This document shows, piece by piece, positions 8,700 to 17,179 of a DNA stretch of 34,493 bases (position 1 is the stretch's first letter; each line of letters begins with the position of its first letter). The notes beneath the pieces are model-generated. The model was not told the DNA's origin. It saw only the letters and a list, made by a program, of their open reading frames with translations, and searched no databases. The stretch covers positions 1-34,493 of the forward strand of contig NZ_AFPM01000284.1 in NCBI RefSeq assembly GCF_000220565.1, read 5' to 3'. This DNA is from Oceanicola sp. S124 (GTDB lineage Bacteria; Pseudomonadota; Alphaproteobacteria; Rhodobacterales; Rhodobacteraceae). The position numbers and the translations under genes are program-made.

Positions 8700-8714
8700 T
8701 TAGCGGCATTTTAA
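8700..8714. promoter_or_regulatory. CtrA-like box upstream of flgE (one mismatch)
   Basis: TTAG-CGGCATT-TTAA matches the alphaproteobacterial CtrA recognition pattern TTAA-N7-TTAA with one mismatch. It lies 59-73 bases before the flgE ATG in the 111-bp motB-flgE gap, which is A/T-richer than the genes. CtrA is known to control flagellar genes in Rhodobacterales, so the location is sensible, but binding is inferred from pattern only. Confidence 0.4.
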
Positions 8715-8772
8715 GCCGGCGCCCTTAGCTGTTGCTGCGACGAAAAGGTCGATGCAGCAGAAAGGCGTATTC

Positions 8773-10074
8773 ATGACAATTTCCTCGTCCCTCAATGCGG
8801 GCGTTGCCGGTCTCCAGACCAATGCCACCCGCCTTGCGGCCATTGCCGACAACATCGCGAATTCCTCCACCTATGGCTACAAGCGGGTCGCCACCGACTT
8901 CAGCTCTCTTGTGCTGAGTGAAAGCGGCGCCGGCTATACCGCCGGTGGGGTGCGCGCGACGACCCAGCGGATGATCGACCAGCGGCGCTCGATCGTGCCG
9001 ACGGACAACCCGACCGACCTGGCGGTGCGTGAACGCGGGATGCTGCCGGTGGCCAACGGGGCCGAGGTGGCCGCGACCGGCACCTTCGAACAGATGCTGT
9101 TGACCAGCACCGGATCCTTCCGCACCGACGAAGACGGATACCTGCGCACCGATACCGGGCTGATCCTGCTGGGCTGGAAGGCCAACTCCGATGGCTCTAT
9201 CCCCGCCGTGGCACGGGAAACCTCGACCGGTCTGGTGCCGGTGCAGATCGACCCCTCGGCCTACTCCGGCAATCCCACGACCGAGATCGGCATGGGCATC
9301 AACCTGCCCGCGACAGAGACCGAGGACACCGCCTCGGGCGATCCGCTGTCGGTGACGATCGAGTACTACGATAACCTCGGCAAGCCCGAGACGCTGACCG
9401 TCACCTTCACGCCCGATGTCGCCGGCCCCGGCGCCTCGAACTCCTGGCTGATGGAGATCACCGACAGCGCCCTCGGCACGCTGGTCGGGGAATATACCCT
9501 CGACTTCAACGATACCCGCACCGAGGGGGGCACGCTGGACGCGGTGACCCTCGGCTCGGCCGGCACCGCCTACAGCGCCGCCACCGGCAAGGTGACGGTC
9601 ACCGTCGCCTCGGGCCCGATCGAGATCGACCTGGGGATGCTGGACGCAAGCGGCGGGCTGTCACAGCTTGGTGACAAGTTCGCCCCGACCGGCATCACCA
9701 AGGATGGCTCTGCCGTCTCCAACATTACCGGGGTCGAGGTCGATGCCAACGGCTACGTGCGCGCCTACTTCGAGAGTGGCGCGGCGCAGATCCTCTACCA
9801 GGTGCCGCTGGCCGACGTGGTCAATGTCAACGGCATGCGCTCGATGGACTACCAGACCTACATGCCGACGCCGGAAAGTGGCGGCTTCTACCTCTGGGAT
9901 GCCGGCGACGGTCCGACCGGCGACATCGTGGCCTATGCGCGCGAGGAATCCGGCACTGATGTCGCCGGAGAGCTGACCGACATGATCCGCACCCAGCGCG
10001 CCTATTCCTCCAACGCCAAGGTCTTCCAGACCGTCGACGAGATGTTGCAGGAAACCACGAATATCAAGCGCTGA
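8773..10074 (+). CDS. flgE: Flagellar hook protein FlgE
   Basis: A 433-residue hook protein. The N-terminus MTISSSLNAGVAGLQTNATR is the flagellar basal-body rod/hook motif, followed by IADNIANSSTYGYKR; the C-terminus (TDMIRTQRAYSSNAKVFQT...) is the matching C-terminal rod/hook helix that pairs with it in the assembled filament. The middle (about 90-360) forms the variable hook domains rich in Thr, Gly and Asp. ATG at 8773 is chosen over 8752 because it gives the family N-terminus and has AGAAAGG 8-14 bases upstream. FlgE is exported through the flagellar type III system and polymerises into the hook. Confidence 0.95.
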   Translation: MTISSSLNAGVAGLQTNATRLAAIADNIANSSTYGYKRVATDFSSLVLSESGAGYTAGGVRATTQRMIDQRRSIVPTDNPTDLAVRERGMLPVANGAEVAATGTFEQMLLTSTGSFRTDEDGYLRTDTGLILLGWKANSDGSIPAVARETSTGLVPVQIDPSAYSGNPTTEIGMGINLPATETEDTASGDPLSVTIEYYDNLGKPETLTVTFTPDVAGPGASNSWLMEITDSALGTLVGEYTLDFNDTRTEGGTLDAVTLGSAGTAYSAATGKVTVTVASGPIEIDLGMLDASGGLSQLGDKFAPTGITKDGSAVSNITGVEVDANGYVRAYFESGAAQILYQVPLADVVNVNGMRSMDYQTYMPTPESGGFYLWDAGDGPTGDIVAYAREESGTDVAGELTDMIRTQRAYSSNAKVFQTVDEMLQETTNIKR

Positions 10075-10144
10075 CAAAGGCTTGATCCACGGCGGCGCAG
10101 GAGGCGCCGCCACATGATCCCCGCTGTCCAGAAAGGTCCGCCGC

Positions 10145-11602
10145 ATGAGCCTCTCCGGTGCCCTGTCCAATGCCCTCTCGGGCCTGACCGCCTCAGCGCG
10201 GCATTCATCGGTCGTCGCCTCGAACATCTCGAACGCCATGACAGAAGGCTATGCCCGCCGCACCCAGGAGGTGCACGCCCGCGCCTCCGGCACCTGGGGC
10301 GGGGTCGAGATCGGCGGCGTCACCCGCCATGTCGACCGGGGCCTGGTCGCAGATACCCGCGACGCCAACTCCGCCATGCAGCACGCCGATGCCGTGACGG
10401 TCTTCCAGCGCCGCATGGAAGATCTGCTGGGCACGCCCGAGGACGGCAGCTCGCTGTCGGGGCGGCTGACCACCTTCGAAAGCGCCATGATCGCGGCGGC
10501 GTCGCGCCCCGACCTGACGGAACGTCTGACGACCGTGCTCTATGCCGCCGAGGATGTCGCCAAGACAATCAAGGATATCGGTGACGGCATCCAGCAGATC
10601 CGCCAGGACGCGGATACCGAGATCGCGACCGCCACGACCCGGATGAATACCCTGCTGGAAGAGATGCGCAGCCTGAACGAGGGGATCAACCGGGCACGGC
10701 TGACCGGCGGCAACTCGGCACCGCTGGAAGATCATCGCCAGGCCGCCCTGGACGAGCTGTCCGACTACATCCCGATCATCGAGGTGGCGCGGGACAATGG
10801 CCAGATCGCGCTGTTCTCCGCCGGCGGGGCAATCCTGCTGGATGGAAACTCTGCCGTGGAATTCGGCTTCAGCCGCACAACGACGATCACCGCCAACATG
10901 ACCCAGTCGGCCAGCCTGCTGTCCGGGCTGACGATCAACGGCGTGGCCGTGGACACCGCCGATGACCGCAGCCCGATTGCCGGCGGCCGGCTTGCGGCAC
11001 TCTTCGAAGTGCGCGACGAGCTGGCCGAAGGGGCCCAGGCCCGCATCGACTCGGTCGCCCGCGACCTGGTGGAACGGTTCCAGGACCCGACTCTGGATCC
11101 CACCCTGCTGGCCGGGGACGCGGGGCTGTTCACCGACAATGGCGCGGCCTTCGCCGCCACCAACGAGGTCGGCTTGGCCTCACGGCTGACGATCAACGCC
11201 GCCGTCGACCCGGACCAGGGCGGCGCGACCTGGCGGCTGCGCGACGGTCTCAACGCCACCGTCCAGGGGCCGGTCTCGGACGCCACGCTGCTGCAGGACA
11301 TGCTGGCCGCCCTGAACGAGAAGCGCACACCGGCCTCCGGGCCCTTCACCACCTCGGGGATCTCGGCCCCCAACCTTGCCTCGTCGATCATGTCCCTCAC
11401 CGGGACCGAAAGAAACCTTTCGGAACAAAGCCTTGCCTTCGCCACCACCCGCGAGGCCGAGCTGAAGGCGCGACTGCTGTCGGACGGGGTGGACACCGAC
11501 GAAGAGATGCAGCGCCTGCTGCTGATCGAACAGACCTACGCCGCCAACGCCCGGCTGGTGCAAACTGTCGAGGATCTTCTCGACATCCTGATGAGGATCT
11601 GA
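10145..11602 (+). CDS. flgK: Flagellar hook-associated protein 1 (FlgK)
   Basis: A 485-residue protein whose N-terminus (MSLSGALSNALSGLTASARH, then VVASNISNAMTEGYARR) is the rod/hook-type export and polymerisation helix, followed by long coiled-coil-forming segments around residues 95-185 (HADAVTVFQRRMEDLL and EEMRSLNEGINRARL). It ends in QTYAANARLVQTVEDLLDIL, the paired C-terminal helix. This is the FlgK pattern: the first of two junction proteins joining hook and filament. AAAGG lies about 8 bases before the ATG. It is 70 bases after flgE and 3 bases before flgL, so the order flgE-flgK-flgL is preserved. Confidence 0.93.
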   Translation: MSLSGALSNALSGLTASARHSSVVASNISNAMTEGYARRTQEVHARASGTWGGVEIGGVTRHVDRGLVADTRDANSAMQHADAVTVFQRRMEDLLGTPEDGSSLSGRLTTFESAMIAAASRPDLTERLTTVLYAAEDVAKTIKDIGDGIQQIRQDADTEIATATTRMNTLLEEMRSLNEGINRARLTGGNSAPLEDHRQAALDELSDYIPIIEVARDNGQIALFSAGGAILLDGNSAVEFGFSRTTTITANMTQSASLLSGLTINGVAVDTADDRSPIAGGRLAALFEVRDELAEGAQARIDSVARDLVERFQDPTLDPTLLAGDAGLFTDNGAAFAATNEVGLASRLTINAAVDPDQGGATWRLRDGLNATVQGPVSDATLLQDMLAALNEKRTPASGPFTTSGISAPNLASSIMSLTGTERNLSEQSLAFATTREAELKARLLSDGVDTDEEMQRLLLIEQTYAANARLVQTVEDLLDILMRI

Positions 11603-11605
11603 GCC

Positions 11606-12610
11606 ATGCCCGCCATCACCATCGGAGATCTCGCCCAAAGCTTCATGCTGCGCCAGCAGAACACCGACCTGAAGAGCCGGATGAACCAGCTCAGCCAGGA
11701 GCTTGCCTCGGGTCGCACGGCAGATGTCGCCCGCCACCTCTCGGGCAGCTACTCCTATCTCGCGGACGTGCAGCGCAACCTGACGCTGCTCGACAGCTAC
11801 GATGCCGCCACCGGTGAGGCGATCCTGTTCACCCAGACCATGCAGGACGTGCTGGACCGCTTCCAGACCCTCTCGACCAACATAGGCTCGGCGGCACTGA
11901 CAGCGGCGGGGTCCTTCCTCGACGAAGCCGTCGTCAGCGCCTCGACCCGGGCGACGGAAGACCTGGAAAGCATGGTGAACGCCATCAACTCCACCGTCGC
12001 CGGGCGGGCGCTCTGCTCGGGCATCGACAGCGATACCGCGCCCCTGGTCTCGCATGAGGACATCCTGGCAGACCTGCGCACGGCGCTGGCGGGCCAGACC
12101 ACGCTGGCGGGCGTGCAGGGCGTGCTCGACACATGGTTCGACCCCGGCGGAGGCTTCGACACGGTGGCCTACCAGGGCTCGGCGACCTCGCTGCAACCCT
12201 TCGTCCTGGGCGAGGGAGAGACCGTCGACCTCGACCTGCGCGGCGACGACGAGGCCTTCCGCAGCATGCTGAAATACGCCTCCATGGCCGCGCTGACGGC
12301 GGATCAGACACTGGGCTTCGACAGCGACCTGCAGGCCGAGATGATCAAGGCCGCCGGCGAGGGGCTGTCCTTCCGACAGGAGCGCCTGGTGCAGATCCGC
12401 GCCGACCTCGGCTATGCGCAGACCCGCGCCGAGGAAAGCTCGGCCCGCATCGTGTCCGAACGCGCCGGCTATCGGATCGCCCAGTCCGAGCTTCTCGCGG
12501 TCGATCCCTACGATACCGCGACGCAGCTGGAAGACGTGCAGTTCCAGCTGGAGGCGCTCTACGCGATGACGGTCAAGCTGGCACGGCTTTCGCTGACGGA
12601 CTACCTGTGA
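11606..12610 (+). CDS. flgL: Flagellar hook-filament junction protein FlgL (flagellin-related)
   Basis: A 334-residue flagellin-family protein. The N-terminal helix contains MLRQQNTDLKSRMNQLSQEL and ASGRTADVARHLSGS, and the C-terminal helix includes DLGYAQTRAEESSARI and LLAVDPYDTATQLEDVQFQL, giving the paired D0/D1 helices typical of FlgL. It is shorter than typical flagellin and lies directly after flgK, so FlgL (HAP3) is preferred over a filament flagellin. The start is 3 bases beyond the flgK stop and its stop overlaps the flgI start as TGATG, so the three genes are probably translated in a coupled way. Confidence 0.88.
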   Translation: MPAITIGDLAQSFMLRQQNTDLKSRMNQLSQELASGRTADVARHLSGSYSYLADVQRNLTLLDSYDAATGEAILFTQTMQDVLDRFQTLSTNIGSAALTAAGSFLDEAVVSASTRATEDLESMVNAINSTVAGRALCSGIDSDTAPLVSHEDILADLRTALAGQTTLAGVQGVLDTWFDPGGGFDTVAYQGSATSLQPFVLGEGETVDLDLRGDDEAFRSMLKYASMAALTADQTLGFDSDLQAEMIKAAGEGLSFRQERLVQIRADLGYAQTRAEESSARIVSERAGYRIAQSELLAVDPYDTATQLEDVQFQLEALYAMTVKLARLSLTDYL

Positions 12611-13710
12611 TGCTGGGCCGGATCCTCATTTGCCTCGCGCTGCTGTTGCCCCAAGCCGCGGTCTCCGGGCCGATCCGCATCAAGGACCTGGTGGAATTCG
12701 ACGGCGTGCGTGGCAATGACCTTGTGGGCTACGGCCTCGTGGTCGGGCTGAACGGCACGGGCGACGGGATCCGCAATGCGCCCTTCACCGAAGAGATCAT
12801 GTCCAACATCCTCGAGAGGCTCGGCGTGAACGTGACCGGGGAGCAATTCCGCCCCAAGAACGTGGCCGCCGTCTTTGCCACGGCCGAGTTGCCGCCATTC
12901 TCGCGTGCCGGGGGAACGATCGACGTGACCGTTTCGGCGATCGGCGATGCATCATCGCTGCTCGGCGGCACGCTGATCATGACGCCGCTGAACGCCGCGG
13001 ACGGTCAGATCTATGCGGTGGCTCAGGGCACGATCATCGCCGGCGGCGCGGCGGCTCAGGGCGACGCGGCGCAGGTGGTGCAGGGGGTCCCGACGGCGGG
13101 CGTCATCCCCTCGGGGGCCCGGGTCGAACGCGAGGTCGACTTCGAACTCTCGGCGCTTTCCTCGCTGCGCCTCGCGCTGCGCGAGCCGGATTTCACCACC
13201 GCAGGGCGGATCGAACAGGCCATCAACGAAGACTTCGCCAGCCCGGTCGCCCGCATGCTGGATGCCGGCACGGTGCGGCTGGACATCGTGGCAACCGGGC
13301 TGGCCTCGCCGGCTCATGCGCTTGGCCGGGTCGAGAATATCCTGGTCGAGCCCGAGCAAAAGGCGCGGGTGGTCGTGGACCAGCGCTCGGGCACCATCGT
13401 GATGGGAGAGGACGTGCGGATCAGCCGCGTCGCGGTCAGCCAGGGCAACCTGACCCTGCGGATCGAAGAGGATCCGGCCGTGGTCCAGCCCAACCCCTTT
13501 GCCGAGGGCGAGACGGTGGTGGTCCCACGCACCAATGCCGAGATCATCGAGGAACCCGGCATCGGGCTGGCCGAGATCCGCGAGGGCACCTCGCTCTCCG
13601 AGGTGGTCGCCGGACTGAACGCCCTTGGCGTGGCGCCGCGCGACATGATCGACATCCTTAAGAGCATCAAGGCAGCGGGTGCGCTGCATGCGGAGTTCAT
13701 TGTCCGATAG
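12610..13710 (+). CDS. flgI: Flagellar P-ring protein FlgI
   Basis: A 366-residue protein starting MLGRILICLALLLPQAAVSG, a Sec signal peptide with cleavage expected after AVS or nearby, then the strongly conserved IRIKDLVEFDGVRGNDLVGYGLVVGLNGTGDG-type opening (residues 21-52) of FlgI. Other family landmarks are NVAAVFATAELPPF and the late VRISRVAVSQGNLTL. FlgI forms the periplasmic P ring around the rod in the peptidoglycan layer. The ATG at 12610 shares one base with the flgL stop. The same frame is open back to 12133 inside flgL, but that extension is out-of-frame reading of flgL. The L-ring gene flgH and chaperone flgA are not in the window. Confidence 0.96.
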   Translation: MLGRILICLALLLPQAAVSGPIRIKDLVEFDGVRGNDLVGYGLVVGLNGTGDGIRNAPFTEEIMSNILERLGVNVTGEQFRPKNVAAVFATAELPPFSRAGGTIDVTVSAIGDASSLLGGTLIMTPLNAADGQIYAVAQGTIIAGGAAAQGDAAQVVQGVPTAGVIPSGARVEREVDFELSALSSLRLALREPDFTTAGRIEQAINEDFASPVARMLDAGTVRLDIVATGLASPAHALGRVENILVEPEQKARVVVDQRSGTIVMGEDVRISRVAVSQGNLTLRIEEDPAVVQPNPFAEGETVVVPRTNAEIIEEPGIGLAEIREGTSLSEVVAGLNALGVAPRDMIDILKSIKAAGALHAEFIVR

Positions 13711-13725
13711 GGCGAAAGCAGCGAA

Positions 13726-14005
13726 GGTGGGTTGCACCCACCCTACACTTTCCGCCCCCTCAGCCCGATATCGCGACGGCCCCTGCCATGTCGGGCGATG
13801 ACCGAACCCCCGAGTGCCCAATGCCAGGACCACCCGGTCAGGTCAGACCAAGCCGGATGGGCCCGCACCGGGACGGTCGGTGCCAAAGCGGCTGCACCCG
13901 GGCGACCGATGTCTTGAATGCCGAAGCCGGGGCAGGCGTCCAGGGGACGCATCTCCGGGGCGCGCGACGAGACGAGGCCGGGCGTAGGGTGGGTGACAAC
14001 CCACC
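13726..14005. repeat. REPIN-like inverted pair of GTAGGGTGGGT hairpins between flgI and pgm
   Basis: The 326-bp spacer 13711-14036 between convergent flgI and the phosphohexomutase gene has no credible gene. It is framed by two hairpins that are near-exact reverse complements of one another: 13726-13746 (GGTGGG-TTGCA-CCCACC followed by CTAC) and 13985-14005 (GTA then GGTGGGT-GACA-ACCCACC). The first begins 16 bases after the flgI stop, the second ends 32 bases before the pgm stop. The 238 bases between them contain further perfect small stems, for example 13936-13950 (GCGTCC-AGG-GGACGC) and 13865-13883 (GCACCG/CGGTGC). Two inverted REP-type palindromes around a structured core is the organisation of a REPIN or MITE; each outer hairpin may also end or protect the mRNA of its neighbour. 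Confidence 0.6.
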
Positions 14006-14036
14006 GTCCCCCGGCCTCGAAGATGGTTCGGCGCGA

Positions 14037-15533
14037 TCAGAAGGTCTGGTCGTAGTCGCCCACGGCGGGCTCGGTCCGGATCACCCCGTCGATCTCCTTG
14101 AAGATCGCGCGCAGCTCTTCCTCGCTGTCGGAGCTTTCGCAGACCACCACCAGGTTCGGCGTGTTCGACGAGGCCCGCACCAGCCCCCAGGAGCCATTGT
14201 CCAGGATCACCCGGGCGCCGTTCACCGTGACGACCTCCTTCACCGCGCGCCCGGCGAAGGTCTCGCCGGCTTCGGCCTTGGCGACCAGCTTCTGCACGAT
14301 ACGCTCGAGGATGTCGTATTTCTCTTCATCCGCCGCATAGGGCGACATGGTCGGGGTCGAATAGGTGACAGGCAGATCCTTGCGCAGGTCCGACATCGAC
14401 TTGTCGGGGTTGCGATCCATCAGCTTGCAGATCTCGACTGCCACCCGCATGCCATCGTCATAGCCGCGCCCGATATCCCCGGCGAGGAAGTAGTGCCCAG
14501 ACTTCTCGAAGCCCGCCAGGGCGCCCAGCTCATGCACGCGGCGCTTCATGTGGCTGTGGCCGGTCTTCCAGTAGTCGGCCACCGCACCGCCCTCGATCAG
14601 CTCGGGGTCGGCAGCAAAGAGGCCGGTGGATTTCACATCCGCCACGAAGGTCGACCCGGGGTAGAGCTTGATCAGGTCGCGCGCCATGATGACACCGACC
14701 TTGTCGGCGAAGATCTCTTCGCCCTCGTCATCGACCACGCCGCAGCGGTCGCCGTCGCCATCGAAGCCAAGCGCGAAGTCGGCGCCGGAGGCCTTCACCG
14801 AAGCCGCCATGTCATGCAGCATCTCCATGGCCTCGGGGTTGGGGTTGTAGTTGGGGAAGGTGTAATCCAGCTCGTTGTGCGAAGGCACGATCTCGACGCC
14901 GAGGCGCTCGAAGACTGCCGGGCCGAAGGCCGCCGCGGTGCCGTTGCCGGTGGCACAGACCACCTTCAGCTTGCGGCTCATCCTGAAATCACCGACCAGG
15001 TCGTCGAGATAGGCTTCGTAGACACCATCCACGCGCTCGACCTTGCCGCCCTCGCGGGCCTGGCCAAGACCGTTCAGCACGATGTCGCGCAGCTCTGCCA
15101 TCTCGTCGGGGCCATGGGTCAGGGGCATTTCGAAGCCCATCTTCACGCCGGTCCAGCCGTTCGGGTTGTGCGAGGCGGTCACCATGGCCACCGCGCAGCC
15201 GCCCAGGTGGAACGAGCTGAAATAGGCCATGGGGGTAATGCAGGGGCCGATGTCCTTGACGGTGATCCCCGCCTGCACCAGCCCGAGGATCAGCGCGTTC
15301 TTGATCGCCAGCGAGTAATCCCGGTAGTCGTTGCCGACGGCGATCACCGGCTCGACCCCGCGCTTGAACATCTGGGTGCCCAGGCCCAGGCCCAGGGCGG
15401 TCATGCCCGGCAGGTTGATCTCGTCAGGGTATTTCCAGCGGGCATCGTATTCGCGGAAGCCCGTCGGCTTGATCATCGGGTCCCGGAGAAATTCCCAGGT
15501 GTTCGGAGAGACGGTGGAAAGCGGTTTGGTCAT
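14037..15533 (-). CDS. Phosphoglucomutase/phosphomannomutase family protein
   Basis: A 498-residue alpha-D-phosphohexomutase. Landmarks in order are the catalytic phosphoserine S121 in VTASHNPNG, the metal-binding loop DGDGDR (258-263), the sugar-binding loop EKSGHYF (343-349) and the C-terminal phosphate-binding segment RASSNTPNL. The sugar loop resembles the E-x-SGH form of mannose/glucose-specific mutases, so interconversion of glucose- or mannose-1- and 6-phosphates is expected. ATG at 15533 gives the N-terminus MTKPLSTVSPNTWEFL; a second ATG at 15545 is possible and neither has a strong ribosome site. The gene is divergent from glmM, a paralogue of the same superfamily, and both feed nucleotide-sugar synthesis used by envelope glycans. 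Confidence 0.93.
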   Translation of the reverse strand: MTKPLSTVSPNTWEFLRDPMIKPTGFREYDARWKYPDEINLPGMTALGLGLGTQMFKRGVEPVIAVGNDYRDYSLAIKNALILGLVQAGITVKDIGPCITPMAYFSSFHLGGCAVAMVTASHNPNGWTGVKMGFEMPLTHGPDEMAELRDIVLNGLGQAREGGKVERVDGVYEAYLDDLVGDFRMSRKLKVVCATGNGTAAAFGPAVFERLGVEIVPSHNELDYTFPNYNPNPEAMEMLHDMAASVKASGADFALGFDGDGDRCGVVDDEGEEIFADKVGVIMARDLIKLYPGSTFVADVKSTGLFAADPELIEGGAVADYWKTGHSHMKRRVHELGALAGFEKSGHYFLAGDIGRGYDDGMRVAVEICKLMDRNPDKSMSDLRKDLPVTYSTPTMSPYAADEEKYDILERIVQKLVAKAEAGETFAGRAVKEVVTVNGARVILDNGSWGLVRASSNTPNLVVVCESSDSEEELRAIFKEIDGVIRTEPAVGDYDQTF

Positions 15534-15803
15534 GGCCCAAGTCATCCATCTGAAAAGCAATACGGAGTGGTCAGGGACTTTGGTAGCCGTAGCGCAAAGC
15601 CGTAGCAACGACCTTCCCGCGCCGTGAGAGCTTTGTTACCGAAACGTAAAATCTCAGGCGAAAGACCGCCGGGAATGAAGGCAGAGCGCCGGCTTCGTCC
15701 CGGTCCGCGGGTTGGACAGGCGGCATGGCCTTGCCTATAGCTGTGAACAGACAATCAGGCGCGGGGCGGACACCGCGCCACGGGGACAGAGACAGGACGC
15801 AGC
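15534..15803. promoter_or_regulatory. Divergent intergenic region with 9-bp direct repeats
   Basis: This 270-bp gap separates divergent pgm-type and glmM genes and should contain both promoters. AGCCGTAGC occurs twice, at 15585-15593 and 15598-15606, with a 13-base period, 52-73 bases upstream of the mutase ATG. A/T-richer sequence follows at 15628-15652 (TTTGTTACCGAAACGTAAAA). No clear -35/-10 pair, terminator or open reading frame with coding character was recognised. Confidence 0.35.
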
Positions 15804-17147
15804 ATGGCAGGCAAGCTCTTCGGCACCGACGGGGTGCGCGGACAGGCGAACAAGTGGCCGATGACGGCGGATGTGGCGCTTCAGCTCGCCGCCGCCGCGG
15901 GCCGGCACTTCCGCACCGACAAGCAAGAGCACCGGGTGGTGATCGGCAAGGACACGCGGCTGTCCGGCTACATGCTGGAAAACGCGCTGACCGCCGGCTT
16001 CACCTCGACCGGCATGAACGTCTTCCTGCTGGGCCCGGTGCCGACGCCCGCGATCGGCTACCTGACACGCAGCCTCCGCGCCGATGTCGGGGTGATGATC
16101 TCGGCCAGCCACAACCCGGCGGCGGACAATGGCATCAAGTTCTTCGGCCCCGACGGCTTCAAGCTGTCCGACGATGACGAGGCCGCCATCGAGGCGCTGA
16201 TGGAAACCGGCGTGCCCCCGGCGCAGCCGCAGAACATCGGCCGCGCCAAGCGCTACGAGGACGCGCGCGGGCGCTACGTCGAATACGCCAAGGCCACCCT
16301 GCCCCGCCGCACCCGGCTGGACGGGCTGCGCGTGGTGCTGGACTGCGCCAATGGCGCCGCCTATCGCACCGCCCCCGCCGTGCTCTGGGAGCTGGGCGCC
16401 GAAGTCTTCCCGATGGGCGTCGAGCCGAACGGCTTCAACATCAACGAGGACTGCGGCAGCACCCATCCCGAACAGGCTGCGCGCCGGGTGCGCGAGACCC
16501 GCGCCGACCTGGGCATCTGCCTGGACGGTGACGCCGACCGGGTGATCCTGATCGACGAGACCGGCCGCGTGGCCGATGGCGACCAGATCATGGGGCTGAT
16601 CGCCTCGCGCTGGAAGGACGAGGGCAAGCTGGCCGGCGACAGCCTTGTGGCGACGGTGATGTCGAACCTCGGGCTTGAGCGGTTCCTGGAAGGCCGCGGC
16701 ATCGGGCTGGAGCGTACCTCGGTCGGCGACCGCTACGTGGTCGAGCGGATGCAGGCGGGAGGCTTCAACCTGGGCGGCGAACAGTCGGGCCATATCGTCA
16801 TGACCGACCATTCCACCACCGGCGACGGGCTGCTGGCGGCGCTGCAGTTCCTCTCGGCCATGGTGGAAACCGGCAAGCCGGCCAGCGAATTGTCCAGTGT
16901 TTTCGAGCCTGTCCCGCAGAAGCTGGTCAACGTCCGCTATGCCGAGGGCAAGGCTCCGCTGGAGACCGAACAGGTGCAGGAGGCCATCGCCGAGGGCGAG
17001 AAGACCCTGGGCAAGGCCGGGCGCCTGCTGATCCGCAAGTCGGGCACCGAACCCCTGATCCGCGTCATGGGCGAGGCCGAGGACATGGCCAAGCTGGACA
17101 GCGTACTGGCCAAGATCGTCGCCGAGGTCCGCGCCGTCGCCAACTAG
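15804..17147 (+). CDS. glmM: Phosphoglucosamine mutase
   Basis: A 447-residue GlmM starting [16 protein letters not shown], the standard opening of the family. The catalytic serine is S102 in [12 protein letters not shown], the magnesium loop is LDGDADR (241-247), the substrate loop is GGEQSGHI (325-332) and the phosphate loop is [12 protein letters not shown] near the C-terminus. It converts glucosamine-6-phosphate to glucosamine-1-phosphate in the cytoplasm, the entry to UDP-GlcNAc for peptidoglycan and lipid A, and also the precursor of the dehydratase substrate expected for the glycan operon at 4241-7655. Length is normal. It ends 32 bases from the convergent TrpD2-like gene. Confidence 0.97.
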   Translation: MAGKLFGTDGVRGQANKWPMTADVALQLAAAAGRHFRTDKQEHRVVIGKDTRLSGYMLENALTAGFTSTGMNVFLLGPVPTPAIGYLTRSLRADVGVMISASHNPAADNGIKFFGPDGFKLSDDDEAAIEALMETGVPPAQPQNIGRAKRYEDARGRYVEYAKATLPRRTRLDGLRVVLDCANGAAYRTAPAVLWELGAEVFPMGVEPNGFNINEDCGSTHPEQAARRVRETRADLGICLDGDADRVILIDETGRVADGDQIMGLIASRWKDEGKLAGDSLVATVMSNLGLERFLEGRGIGLERTSVGDRYVVERMQAGGFNLGGEQSGHIVMTDHSTTGDGLLAALQFLSAMVETGKPASELSSVFEPVPQKLVNVRYAEGKAPLETEQVQEAIAEGEKTLGKAGRLLIRKSGTEPLIRVMGEAEDMAKLDSVLAKIVAEVRAVAN

Positions 17148-17179
17148 GGCAACGCCCAGTCCGCCCCGGCGGCTGTCGC

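Noticed and set aside
13788-15605. A 605-codon plus-strand frame across the pgm-type gene and the REP spacer
   Set aside because: It is the antisense shadow of the phosphohexomutase, composed mainly of His, Ala, Gly and Val runs, with no ribosome site or homology.
17161-17172. CCGCC-CC-GGCGG stem between convergent glmM and the TrpD2-like gene
   Set aside because: The two-base loop is too tight and there is no T run on either strand; not supportable as a terminator.
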